Shown here piece by piece: positions 19,001 through 26,776 of a stretch of DNA of 64,000 nt. Each line of letters opens with the position of its first letter. Positions within the stretch are counted from its first letter, which is position 1. Source of the DNA: UBA2357 sp002344625 (GTDB taxonomy: Bacteria > Pseudomonadota > Gammaproteobacteria > Burkholderiales > Rhodocyclaceae); contig CALKIH010000053.1 in NCBI GenBank assembly GCA_937995335.1, positions 124,001-188,000 of the forward strand, in the 5' to 3' direction. The position numbers and the translations under genes were made by a program. The notes under the pieces were generated by a model that saw only the letters and a list, made by a program, of their open reading frames with translations, did not search any database and was not told where the DNA came from.

Positions 19001-20954
19001 GACGCACTTCGACGCCCTGGACCGCCTGGCGTCGCCCGGCCGCGTCACTCACGACGAGCTCGAAGCGCGCCTGCGCGTTGGCGTCGGTGTGTTCGCCCGG
19101 AAACAGCGGCCTGATACCGATCAGGCGCTCGGCGGGCCACACCGGCACCGCCACGCGGCGGGTGACCGGCCGCCCACCGGATTCCTGCACGCTGGCCTGC
19201 AACACCAGTTCGAGCGGCGAGCGCGCCGCCGACCACTCGCTGTCGACTGCCCAATCGCCCTGGCCCTGCGCGTCGAGCCAGCGCTCTTCGAGCTCGATGC
19301 TGCGCTTGAGATCCTGCTCGGCGATGTCGCCGAACTGGAATCCCGGCAGGGCCGCCACCGCTTCGCGCAGCGGCTTGACGAACAACTGCCCGAGGAGCTT
19401 GTTGCCCGACGCCGGCGCGCCATACAGGTAGCGCCCCTGCACATCGAACACCGCGGTGTCGTCCATCGCGAGCGGCGCGTCGGCGCGCGCGGCGAGATCG
19501 AGCGCGAGCCGTTCGGGCAGGAAGTCCTCGACCAGGAATTCATACACCACCGGCGCACCGCCGCCGAGATCCATGCGCATGCGCCAGCGTCCGGTCTGCG
19601 CGCCTTGCGCCAGCGGATAGTGATATCGATACAAACCCTGGGCGTCGGCCTGCCAGACGAAGCTGCGCACCTCCTCGCCATCCGGGCGCACCAGGGTCGT
19701 CGGGATCGGCTGGGGTGCGATCGCACCGCCGTCGGCATCGCGCAGCAACGCGTTCACCGGCACCACCTCGCCAGGCCGGTAGAGGTCGCGCGGCCCGAAC
19801 ACGAACAGGTTCTGCGCCCGGGCCGGTACGCCGCCCACCGGGAACTCGGCCAGGTCGAGCGCGGCCTCTTGCAGCCGGATCAGGCTGGTTTCGTTGGCCC
19901 GGGTCGCGATCACGATCCGGCCTTCGGCATGCAAGGGCAGCCGCACATGGCCGTCCGCGCCGCTGCTGCCACGGCCCAGGCGCAGGCCCTTGCCATCGGC
20001 CAGTTCGACCTCGACGCCGGCCAGCGCCCGTCCGTCTTCCAGCGACTGGACGAAGGCATCGATACCGGTGGCGCTGCGACGCAGCGACAGGCCGATGTCG
20101 CTGCGGGTGAACACCGTCACCGGCAGGCTGTAGTCGAACGCGCCGCTCGCGCGCATCACCGCCACATACACGCCGGGCGCCTCGAGCGGCGCGATGCCTT
20201 CGAGCGGCAGCACCAGCCGTTCGCGGGTATTGGGCGGCGGATCGAGCGCGAACTGACCGGTATAGACCAGGTCGGCGCTGGCGGGCAGGTCGGTGAGTTG
20301 CCAGATTTCCATCGCCGCCTGTCGGCCCCATTCGGCCAGGAAGCCGTGCAACCGCTCGGGCCGAATCCGAAAGAACTCCACGTCGATCTTGTTGACGTTG
20401 AGCGCGACTACCGGCAGGCCGTCGGCCAGGCGCGACGGCAGCAGCGAGCCACGACTGGCAAAGCCTACCGAAGCCGGCTGGTCGCGGGTTTCGAAGGTGT
20501 GGGTCTGCAGCGTGCCCAGCGGCACGCCGGCGATGCTGCGGATGCCGGCCTCGATGTTGACCGACAGCACGCGCTGCGGCTCGAGATGGCGGCGATGCAC
20601 CTCCTTGAGATTGTCGGCGAGCATCCAGCCACCTTCCAGCCGCCCGGTCTTGGCATCGCTCACACTCAACACCGCGTCGAGCGGCTGCTCGGGATCGAGC
20701 GGCAGCGAAAACGCGATCACCAGCACGCCGGCACCGTCGATCTCGCGCTCGGAAACATCGACCACCGCGAGCGCTTCGCCTGCGTGGCGGCGCTTGAGCA
20801 GGGCCAGGGATTCGGCATCGCGGCCCGGCACCACAGCCACCGCGGCAGCCGGCGCCGGCGCCACGGCCGGCGGCTCCGGCTCGGACCGGTCGGCGCACCC
20901 GACCGACAACGCCGACACCAACACCAACACCCCCCACGCCCGCCGCCAGTCCAT
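16026..20954 (-). CDS. yfhM: Bacterial alpha-2-macroglobulin lipoprotein
   Basis: A 1642-residue lipoprotein with a signal ending LSVGC. It has the multi-domain plan of bacterial alpha-2-macroglobulins: repeated MG beta domains over the first ~1000 residues, a bait region, and a thioester domain. The internal thioester motif is intact (YGCAEQ), so it should trap proteases covalently, unlike the thioester-less YfaS paralogues. The start is preceded by a GAAGGGG stretch. It is the first gene of the yfhM-pbpC operon. The antisense strand carries an apparently open frame over almost the whole gene, an artefact of high-GC codon bias. Confidence 0.93.
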   Translation of the reverse strand: MDWRRAWGVLVLVSALSVGCADRSEPEPPAVAPAPAAAVAVVPGRDAESLALLKRRHAGEALAVVDVSEREIDGAGVLVIAFSLPLDPEQPLDAVLSVSDAKTGRLEGGWMLADNLKEVHRRHLEPQRVLSVNIEAGIRSIAGVPLGTLQTHTFETRDQPASVGFASRGSLLPSRLADGLPVVALNVNKIDVEFFRIRPERLHGFLAEWGRQAAMEIWQLTDLPASADLVYTGQFALDPPPNTRERLVLPLEGIAPLEAPGVYVAVMRASGAFDYSLPVTVFTRSDIGLSLRRSATGIDAFVQSLEDGRALAGVEVELADGKGLRLGRGSSGADGHVRLPLHAEGRIVIATRANETSLIRLQEAALDLAEFPVGGVPARAQNLFVFGPRDLYRPGEVVPVNALLRDADGGAIAPQPIPTTLVRPDGEEVRSFVWQADAQGLYRYHYPLAQGAQTGRWRMRMDLGGGAPVVYEFLVEDFLPERLALDLAARADAPLAMDDTAVFDVQGRYLYGAPASGNKLLGQLFVKPLREAVAALPGFQFGDIAEQDLKRSIELEERWLDAQGQGDWAVDSEWSAARSPLELVLQASVQESGGRPVTRRVAVPVWPAERLIGIRPLFPGEHTDANAQARFELVVSDAAGRRQAVQGVEVRLVQERRDYFWQFSAADGWNSQFNQRDVVLSAATHDLGADDRLEVALPVEWGWYRIEAQDPQTGRLSSVRFFAGYDWQESAEGGDIRPDQVRLALDRPRYAAGDVARITVEPPAAGQGYLMVESSEGPLWWQAISVPAEGASFDLPIAADWARHDLYVSALVVRPGARAAQSVPRRAVGLLHLPLDREARRLAIALEAPERVRPGRSLPVKVALPGAAGKQVRVIVSAVDVGILNLTSFKTPDPFEAFFGRKGYGVDHLDVYGQLIEVGQARRAGLNFGGDEDGDRGGRAPISSVTLVALQSEPVELDAAGEATVNLDIPEFNGELRLMAQAWGDRDYGMSEGKTVVVAPLVVEMAAPRFVAGGDHSQVAIDVTNLTDRAQVLAPQVNIEGLLAMGAEASASAVAAPAGLALAPGERKTLRLQLTGLPGSGQGSVRVVLEGLDLPGEALDRIERNWQIGVRPAWPALTRAFAGALPPGDQSWSLAAHTPLLNQLEARRVRVSLSSRPPLDLAEHIRELVAYPYGCAEQTTSGLYPSLYARPELLAALGIRGEAPEQRRARIDLGIERLLGMQRFNGSFGLWSSDSDEEYWVSVYVTDFLLRAAEEGFAVPEAALGAARERLLAYLQNPQQIEPHYTNDVERSRFAVQAYAAYVLARHGQAPLGALRQVYERRTHAPSGLALAQLGVALKRMGDGERADELLRAAIVKPRGDRVWIADYGSALRDAALLLALLEEHQLMPREREALYLGLADTLRAHDWLSTQERNALFMAGRGLQVQPGLMWRARLDSARETVLEDRADRALLLDEAALGDDLTLANLGDGTLYHRTVVSGYPRVALPAETGQIEIERRLLRLDGTPVEGADLTSGELVLVHLALRSKTRVHDALVINLLPAGLELENQRLDQSARLPAAGPAITELLGKRAQLRVVHEEFLADRYIAAIDLDAGSRADLAYLARAVTPGTYRVPPPLVESMFNPSVQGRGATPADLTVKMR

Positions 20955-21105
20955 CTCGCGCCCCTTCGCCGATTGATCAAAAATGCCGGCGCCGCCCGCA
21001 GCCCGGCCACGCCCCGGCTCGCTCGAACATGCATCCGGGGTCAGCCATCGTAGCGCAATCGCGGCGGCCCAACCATCGCACCCGAGCGCCCGCGCCGGGC
21101 CTCGG

Positions 21106-22938
21106 CTAGAACGGCATGAGCACCGGCACCAGCAGCACGCTCACGAGCATCGCGATCAGCGTGAACGGCAGGCCGATCTTCACGAAGTCGATGAAACGGT
21201 AGCCGCCGGCGGTGATCACCAGGATGTTGACCGGCGACACCGGCGTCATGAACGCCGCCGAGGCCGCCAGCGCGACGATCATCGCGAACGGGAAGGGCGA
21301 GGCTTCGAGGGATTTGGCGACCGCGAGCGCCACCGGCGCCATCAGCACCGCGTTGGCGGTATTGACCACGAACATGCCCATCAGCACCGTGATCGCGAAC
21401 AGGCAGGCCAGGATCGCATGCGGGCCGGCGTCGCCCACCACGGCGATCAAGGCGCGCGCCGCCAGATCGACACCGCCGGTGCGCTCCAGTGCCAGCGCGA
21501 ACGGCATCATGCCGACGATCATGATCACCGTCTTCCACTGGATCGCACGATAGGCCTTGTCGAGGTCGATGCACTTGAACAAACCCATCAGCAGGCAGCC
21601 GATCAGGGCCGCCTGCACATTGGGCAGTATCCCGGTGACCATCAGCCCGACCGTCAGGCCGAATGCCGCCAGGGCGAAGGGCGCCCGCTTGGCCGCCGGC
21701 AGCACTTCGTCGAACTCGGCCGGCATGTGCAGCAGCAGCAGGTCGCTGTTCTCGTCCTGGAGCGTGCGCAGGGTCTTCCAGGGGCCGACCAGCAACAAGG
21801 TGTCGCCGGTCTTGAGCACCTGCTCGGACAGCTTCTGCTCGGGCTTGCGCTTGCTGCTGCACTTGAGCCCGACCACCGTCAGCTCGTAGCGGTCGCGCAG
21901 GCGCACCTGGGCAATCGTCTTGCCGGCGAAGCGCGAATCGCCGGGAATCATCACCTCGACCATCCCGACCTCGTGCGACTGATCGGCGAAATACGGACTC
22001 GCGATCGGCATCGCGTCCAGCCCATACTGCGCGCAGATCGCGTCGACATCGTGCGCATCGGGCACCGCGTCGAGGAGCAGCACGTCGTAGGCGCGCAATT
22101 CGGTCTTGGGGCGCGGGCGCAGCACGTCCTTGTAGAAGCGCTCGTTGCGCTCGATGGCGATCACCAGCGCATCGGGTGCCACCTCCTCGATCCGCAAGGA
22201 CCCGAGGGTGCGCCCGACCAGCGGCGAGTTCGGCCGGATCCGCAGCTTGTGTTCGCGCCCGGCGAGCTCGTACTTCTCGACCCAGTCCGCCATGCGCGGC
22301 CGCGCCCGGACGGCCTTTTCAGGATCGACCTCTTCGCGCAGCCAGCGGCGCGCGACCGCCATGTAGGCGATCCCCAGCAACAGCACCGGCACGCCGAAAG
22401 GCGTGAACGCGAAAAAACCGAAGCCGTCGGTCCCCAGCCGGATCAGCTCCTGGTTGACCACGAGATTGGGCGAGGTCGCCACCAGCGTCATCATGCCGCT
22501 CACCAGCCCGGCGAACGCCATCGGCATCATCAGCATGCGTGCCTGCACCCCGGTGCGCGCCGCGATCCGCAACACCACCGGAATGAAGATCGCGACCACG
22601 CCAGTCGAACTCATCAGCGCCCCCAGGCTACCCACCGCCAGCATCAGGGTCGCCAGCAGGCGCAACTCGCCGCTGCCCCCTTTCAACGCCAGCCAGTCAC
22701 CCAGGCGCTTTGCGATGCCGGTGCGTGCGAGCCCCTCGCCCAACACGAACATGGCGGCGATCAGCACGATGCTGGAATTGGCGAACCCCGCCAGCGCCTC
22801 GTCCATGCTCACCACCCCGGTAAAGGGCAGCAATACCAGCATGATCAACGCGACCGCGTCGACACGGGGCCGATTGAGCGCGAACATCAGGATCGCCGCG
22901 CCCAACAGCAGCAGCACCATCACCAGATCGGAAGTCAT
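21106..22938 (-). CDS. SLC13-family anion transporter with two RCK_C domains
   Basis: A 610-residue inner-membrane permease. About a dozen membrane helices flank a central cytoplasmic region (about 205-390) holding two TrkA-C/RCK_C-like domains, seen as REHKLRIRPNSPLVGRTLGSL and PGDSRFAGKTIAQVRLRDRY. SLC13/DASS members with this layout (YbhI/SdcS/SAC1-like) move dicarboxylates, sulfate or other anions with Na+. It stands alone between yfhM and the divergent alpha/beta hydrolase. The substrate cannot be read from the sequence. Confidence 0.85.
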   Translation of the reverse strand: MTSDLVMVLLLLGAAILMFALNRPRVDAVALIMLVLLPFTGVVSMDEALAGFANSSIVLIAAMFVLGEGLARTGIAKRLGDWLALKGGSGELRLLATLMLAVGSLGALMSSTGVVAIFIPVVLRIAARTGVQARMLMMPMAFAGLVSGMMTLVATSPNLVVNQELIRLGTDGFGFFAFTPFGVPVLLLGIAYMAVARRWLREEVDPEKAVRARPRMADWVEKYELAGREHKLRIRPNSPLVGRTLGSLRIEEVAPDALVIAIERNERFYKDVLRPRPKTELRAYDVLLLDAVPDAHDVDAICAQYGLDAMPIASPYFADQSHEVGMVEVMIPGDSRFAGKTIAQVRLRDRYELTVVGLKCSSKRKPEQKLSEQVLKTGDTLLLVGPWKTLRTLQDENSDLLLLHMPAEFDEVLPAAKRAPFALAAFGLTVGLMVTGILPNVQAALIGCLLMGLFKCIDLDKAYRAIQWKTVIMIVGMMPFALALERTGGVDLAARALIAVVGDAGPHAILACLFAITVLMGMFVVNTANAVLMAPVALAVAKSLEASPFPFAMIVALAASAAFMTPVSPVNILVITAGGYRFIDFVKIGLPFTLIAMLVSVLLVPVLMPF

Positions 22939-23148
22939 AGACAGGATTCACTCAGCCGGCCAGGTCGAATCGATGGGCCGAAAATGCAGGCGCGCCGCGC
23001 TCAGGACCGCCGTCGCCACGCCGTGCGAGCGTACCACGACTCCGCCGGCGCGCACCGCCGCAGGCAATTGACGCGCATTTGAAGCGCGGGGATACTGCGG
23101 CGCAAGCGTATCGAATACTCATGCGGACAATCGAGAGGGGACACAGGC

Positions 23149-24006
23149 ATGCCGCGCATCCAGGTCGGAGAATTATCGCTCAACTATATCGAACACGGCA
23201 CCGGCGACAACGTGGTGCTGGCGATCCACGGCAACCTCGGCTGCGCCAACTGGCTCGACCTGGCGATGCCGCTGCTGCCGGCCAATATCCGGGTGATCGC
23301 CGCCGAATGGCGTGGTTGCGGCGATTCCGACAAGCCCGATCCCACCCCTGACTATTCGAATTACACGATGGCGGTGCATGCCCGCGACCACATCGCGCTG
23401 CTCGACGCGCTGGGCATCGGGCAGTGTCATCTATATGGTCATTCGACCGGCGGCATCATCGCCTCCCACATGCTCACGATGGCACCGGGGCGCTTCTCCA
23501 AGGTCTTGATGCTCGACCCGGTCAGCCCGCTGGGCCTGCAGCTGGGCGCGGGTCAGATCGGCGTGCTCACCGCGATGAAAACCGACCGCGACGTCTGCTT
23601 CGCCGGCTTGGCCAGCGCCGCCCCGACCCTGTTCCGCCCCGAAACCCTGGTCGCCGGCCAGATGCCACAATTCGCCGAAGCCACGAGCGTCGCCCAGCGC
23701 GAACTCTTCGCCAAGATCATCGACCGCACCCGCGTGCTCTCGGACGGCATCTGGTTCGGCACGCCGCACAATCTCGGCCTGGAATGGGAGTCCGGCGCGC
23801 TGGCGGCGCAGATGCCGGCCATGACGCACGAACACCTGATCCTGTACGGCAAGATGGATTACTGGATTCCCCGCGAGCACATGGACGCGATGGTGCAGAA
23901 GCTGCCGAATGCGCGCCTGGAAGTGTTCCCCTACGTCGGACATTCGATGAACCTGGAACAGCCGCTGCTGTTCGCCAGGGTCTTCGGAGATTTCTTGCGC
24001 GACTGA
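23149..24006 (+). CDS. Alpha/beta hydrolase
   Basis: A 285-residue cytoplasmic alpha/beta-hydrolase. The oxyanion strand is IHGNLGCANW, the nucleophile elbow is GHSTGG (Ser at about 101), the acid probably lies in YGKMDYWIP and the catalytic His in YVGHSMN. A GAGGGG lies before the ATG. It overlaps no neighbour and converges on the Moco-fold-like lipoprotein gene, with 19 bases between the stops. Its substrate is unknown; esters, lactones or C-C bonds are all possible in this superfamily. Confidence 0.85.
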   Translation: MPRIQVGELSLNYIEHGTGDNVVLAIHGNLGCANWLDLAMPLLPANIRVIAAEWRGCGDSDKPDPTPDYSNYTMAVHARDHIALLDALGIGQCHLYGHSTGGIIASHMLTMAPGRFSKVLMLDPVSPLGLQLGAGQIGVLTAMKTDRDVCFAGLASAAPTLFRPETLVAGQMPQFAEATSVAQRELFAKIIDRTRVLSDGIWFGTPHNLGLEWESGALAAQMPAMTHEHLILYGKMDYWIPREHMDAMVQKLPNARLEVFPYVGHSMNLEQPLLFARVFGDFLRD

Positions 24007-24025
24007 CGAACCGGCGGCGCTTGGC

Positions 24026-24997
24026 TCAGGGCGCGGCCGGCGCCGCGAAGACTTCGATCCCGATCAGGTTGGAAACCCGCCGGCTGCCCGCCTGGTCGTC
24101 CGGCATGACGAGACGCGCCATGCCATTGCGATCGAGCGGACTGCCGTTGATCTGATACGCGACGACGGCCCGGGCGTTGCCAAAGCTCGGATGGATCTCG
24201 CCGATCGAGACGATCGCCTTGTAGCCGTCGCTACCGGTGGCCACGGCATACATGCTCAGCAGCGGATTCTTGATACTGGCGTCGCTCGTCAGCGCCAGGC
24301 CGTCGAGCAGGGTCCACAGCGCAACGCCGGTGTACTGATCGGTGCCGACGGTGACCGTCGTGGCGGGCAAGGCCCGCAGCGCCTCAAGGTCGAAATCGGC
24401 CGGCGCGCCGACCGCGCCCGATACCGTGAAGCCGGAAGACGGCCCGCCGCCGCTGGCGGCCAGCGTTGAACCCGAAGGAAACACATCGAGCCGCACCAGT
24501 TGCGAGACATGGCGGCCCCCGCGCACGTCCCCGGGGGCCGTGCCCCGGAAGGGACCATCCTCGTCGGCGATCGGGCCGCTCACGCCATCCCTGGTCTCGG
24601 CATAGGCCAGGATGCTGCCCTTGTTGCCCAGGCGCGGATCCAGCTCGCCGAGGCCGAACACCACACGGTAGCCGTCGGCGCCGGTGGCCAGGACGTAGCG
24701 GTTCAAGGTGTCGTTTCTGGCGCTTGGATCGATCTGGATGCCCAGGTCCGTGAGCAGGCTCCACAGATCGGCGCCGGTATAGGTGCGCTGCTGCATGCCA
24801 CTGCCGCTGAGAAAGGCGACGGTCTGCGTGACCGCGGGACGTTCGGCCAGCGCCCCGGCACTCAGCTCGGCCGGCCTGTCCAGTGCCCCGCCCAGACGCA
24901 CGACCGGATCGTCATTGCCACTGCTGCCACACGCGACGAGCATCAGGCTGGCGACCACGGCGGGGATGAAACTGCCGGAGAAGAATTTCGTAAGCAT
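24026..24997 (-). CDS. Lipoprotein with two molybdopterin-oxidoreductase-fold-like repeats
   Basis: A 323-residue lipoprotein (signal MLTKFFSGSFIPAVVASLML, then VAC). The mature part is a tandem duplication of a ~140-residue unit. Each copy has a strand that includes 'YTG-x(2-3)-LW-x-LL', then 'Y-x-(A/V)-x-TG-(A/S)-DGY-(R/K)' and a C-terminal '(H/R)-x-(V/S)-(Q/N)-L-(V/I)' strand. This resembles proteins annotated as 'oxidoreductase molybdopterin-binding domain' (sulfite-oxidase fold). I see no Cys in the mature protein beyond the lipid-bearing one, so a Cys-ligated molybdenum cofactor is excluded. A ModE-box-like palindrome lies 24 bases before the ATG, between it and the probable promoter. 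An AGGAG precedes the ATG. Confidence 0.65.
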   Translation of the reverse strand: MLTKFFSGSFIPAVVASLMLVACGSSGNDDPVVRLGGALDRPAELSAGALAERPAVTQTVAFLSGSGMQQRTYTGADLWSLLTDLGIQIDPSARNDTLNRYVLATGADGYRVVFGLGELDPRLGNKGSILAYAETRDGVSGPIADEDGPFRGTAPGDVRGGRHVSQLVRLDVFPSGSTLAASGGGPSSGFTVSGAVGAPADFDLEALRALPATTVTVGTDQYTGVALWTLLDGLALTSDASIKNPLLSMYAVATGSDGYKAIVSIGEIHPSFGNARAVVAYQINGSPLDRNGMARLVMPDDQAGSRRVSNLIGIEVFAAPAAP

Positions 24998-25020
24998 GGT
25001 CCCGCTCCTGTTCAGAATTT

Positions 25021-25044
25021 CGTTGTATCCAATACTACACAACG
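25021..25044. promoter_or_regulatory. ModE-box-like operator upstream of the lipoprotein gene
   Basis: A 24-base palindrome made of CGTTGTAT, 8 bases, ACACAACG. The arms extend outward to a 10-base perfect inverted repeat from 25017 to 25048. The layout (8-8-8, CG at both ends, TAT-rich arms) equals that of the E. coli modA operator as I remember it (CGTTATAT-N8-ACATAACG). It lies 23 bases upstream of the lipoprotein start, where it would overlap the -10 region. A gene for a ModE-type DNA-binding protein starts 275 bases away. Confidence 0.6.
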
Positions 25045-25143
25045 AAATCAGAAACAAGAAACCCCTCGTCGCTTCAGAGCCTGCCATTTCAGGCATAGCT
25101 CGGGACTGCCAGGGTGGTCAGGCGCGCAGTCTTCATATCCATT

Positions 25144-25167
25144 TTTTATATACTCTTGTATATCTCG
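25144..25167. promoter_or_regulatory. Degenerate palindrome, possible second ModE-like half operator
   Basis: The core ATATAC-TCTT-GTATAT is a perfect palindrome (25148-25163). Extended to 24 bases, the left arm TTTTATAT and right arm ATATCTCG fit the ModE-like pattern only in part, because the left outer CG is missing. It lies between the lipoprotein gene and the ModE-like gene and may serve autoregulation. Confidence 0.3.
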
Positions 25168-25319
25168 TATCCATCGCCCGGCTACCGCGACGATCCTGGA
25201 AGACCGAAACCCGCTCATTGACGGCGCCGCCGGGGGTCCAACATACTCTCCGAAGCATCGAGCTTGCCCCGGAAACCCGCAGGGCCGCCGACCCCCATTC
25301 TTCGTCCCCCGAGCGCGCA

Positions 25320-25724
25320 ATGAAACCCCGCCTGAATCCCTACCCGTCTCCGCTGGAATGCCAGACGCAGTTCCGGTTGCGCATCAAGCACGCACGGGCG
25401 ATCGGCCCGGGCAAGGCTGACGTGCTGCAGGGCATTGCGGATTCCGGGTCGATCGCCGAATCGGGCCGGCGCCTGGGCATGAGCTACCAGCGGGTGTGGT
25501 CGCTGGTAGCGTCGATGAACCGGGATTTCAAGGAGCCGCTCGTCGAAAAACAGCGGGGCGGCCGAACCGGCGGCGGCGCCCACCTCACGCCGGCCGGCGA
25601 GCGGGTGCTCGACCTCTATCGCCGCATGGAACTGGCGGCGCAGCAGGCCATCGGCGATCACGTCGCCGAAATGCTGACCCTGATGGCGCCCAGTGCTCTG
25701 GAGCCGCGTGCTTCTGACGACTGA
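25320..25724 (+). CDS. ModE-type winged-helix transcriptional regulator (DNA-binding domain only)
   Basis: A 134-residue protein with a ModE N-terminal winged helix-turn-helix. Visible landmarks are KADVLQGIADSGSIAESGRRLGMSYQRVWSLV (helix-turn-helix, about 32-63), the wing region EKQRGGRTGGGAHLTPAGERVL, and a C-terminal dimerisation helix. The C-terminal molbindin domains of full ModE are absent, so it cannot sense molybdate in the standard way. The ATG follows a purine-rich stretch; in-frame sequence upstream is unlike protein. Nearby 24-base palindromes are likely targets. Confidence 0.8.
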   Translation: MKPRLNPYPSPLECQTQFRLRIKHARAIGPGKADVLQGIADSGSIAESGRRLGMSYQRVWSLVASMNRDFKEPLVEKQRGGRTGGGAHLTPAGERVLDLYRRMELAAQQAIGDHVAEMLTLMAPSALEPRASDD

Positions 25725-25834
25725 GCGCTGACCCCGGCCGGATGGCGGCGGGCTTGATCCCCTTCGATCCCCCCGCCCTGCCAAAGCAGCGCATGGAGGG
25801 ATGGCGAGTCCCTTTGAGGTGCACAATCTCCCAT

Positions 25835-25858
25835 CGATATCTTTTTGTATAGATATCG
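25835..25858. promoter_or_regulatory. ModE-box-like operator upstream of soxA
   Basis: A 24-base palindrome made of CGATATCT, 8 bases, AGATATCG; one further base pair on each side also matches (25834-25859). The geometry is the same as that of the operator at 25021-25044. A TATATT (25865-25870) just downstream could be the soxA -10 element, so a bound protein would cover the -35 region. The regulator gene ends 110 bases upstream. Confidence 0.5.
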
Positions 25859-25917
25859 AGGTGCTATATTAGCAATCATAAGAATTTGCTTATTGATCAC
25901 CCGACGAGGAGACGAAT

Positions 25918-26766
25918 GTGAAGACCGATGAGTCCGGACACTGTTCACCGGCGAAATCCATGACGACGCTCGCGCTGTGGGTGGCGACGACGATAGCGCC
26001 CGCCCATGCTCAGGACGACAGGTTCACGGCATTCCGGGACATGATGGCCGAGGACAACCCCGGCGAGTTCTGGGTGGACGCCGGCAAAGCCTTGTTTCAC
26101 GAGCCGCGGGGCCCGAAACGGCAGTCACTCGCCGCCTGCGACTTTGGCCTCGGGCCCGGCGTGCTCGACGGAGCCTACGCCCAGATGCCGCGTTACTTCG
26201 CCGACTCCGGGCGCGTCGAAACGCTGGAGGGCCGGCTGGTCACGTGCATGGTCCGGCTGCAGGGGTTCGACGAACAGGACATCCTCGGGCCGCATTACCT
26301 CAATGCCGCCGAGGAGAACAGCGACAGGAACGAGCTGACCGAGCTGACTGCCTATGTCGCCGCCCAATCCAACGGCATGCCGTTCCGCATACCGCTCGCG
26401 CACCCGGCCGAGCGGCGGGCCTACGCCTTGGGGCAGTACACCTTCAACCGGCGCATGGGCACGATGGATCTGTCCTGTGCCAACTGCCACGGGGAAGCGG
26501 GCAAGGTTTTGCGGGGCGTGGATCTGCCGGTGCTGGTGGACCCGCACACCGCGGGCAAGGTTACGGCGGCATTTCCCGCCTATGTGCTGAAGGACGGCAA
26601 TGTGCGCACCTGGTGGTGGCGCACCCAGCGCTGTGTGCTGGCCATGCGCCTGCCGTGGCTGAAGACCGGTTCCGAACTGGACGCGGCGCTGACCCTCTTC
26701 CAGCTCAAGCAGGCCGAAGAGAGCCGGGAACCGATCGCCGTTCCCGGCATCAAGCCTCGCGCCTGA
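25918..26766 (+). CDS. soxA: Sulfur-oxidation c-type cytochrome SoxA, single-haem type
   Basis: A 282-residue exported cytochrome. With SoxX it forms the periplasmic SoxAX enzyme, which conjugates thiosulfate to a carrier cysteine. The GTG start fits GAGGAGA five bases upstream; an ATG at residue 15 also gives a good signal peptide (cut after AHA). The single CxxCH is Cys187-Cys190-His191. The catalytic haem-ligating Cys is Cys239 in the typical context RCVLAMR. The first haem site of di-haem SoxA is absent; Cys74 and Cys110 sit where single-haem SoxA proteins have a disulfide. soxYZ, soxB and soxCD are not in this window. Confidence 0.88.
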   Translation: MKTDESGHCSPAKSMTTLALWVATTIAPAHAQDDRFTAFRDMMAEDNPGEFWVDAGKALFHEPRGPKRQSLAACDFGLGPGVLDGAYAQMPRYFADSGRVETLEGRLVTCMVRLQGFDEQDILGPHYLNAAEENSDRNELTELTAYVAAQSNGMPFRIPLAHPAERRAYALGQYTFNRRMGTMDLSCANCHGEAGKVLRGVDLPVLVDPHTAGKVTAAFPAYVLKDGNVRTWWWRTQRCVLAMRLPWLKTGSELDAALTLFQLKQAEESREPIAVPGIKPRA

Positions 26767-26776
26767 GGAGCTCCCG

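Noticed and set aside
16530..21053. A 1507-codon open frame antisense to yfhM
   Set aside because: It is the high-GC mirror of a well-supported gene, Arg/His/Gln-rich with no recognisable domain or signal; yfhM has clear domains and a thioester motif.
24783..25319. An N-terminal extension of the ModE-like protein
   Set aside because: The in-frame upstream codons overlap the divergent lipoprotein gene and its operator and do not resemble protein; the ATG at 25320 gives the standard family start.
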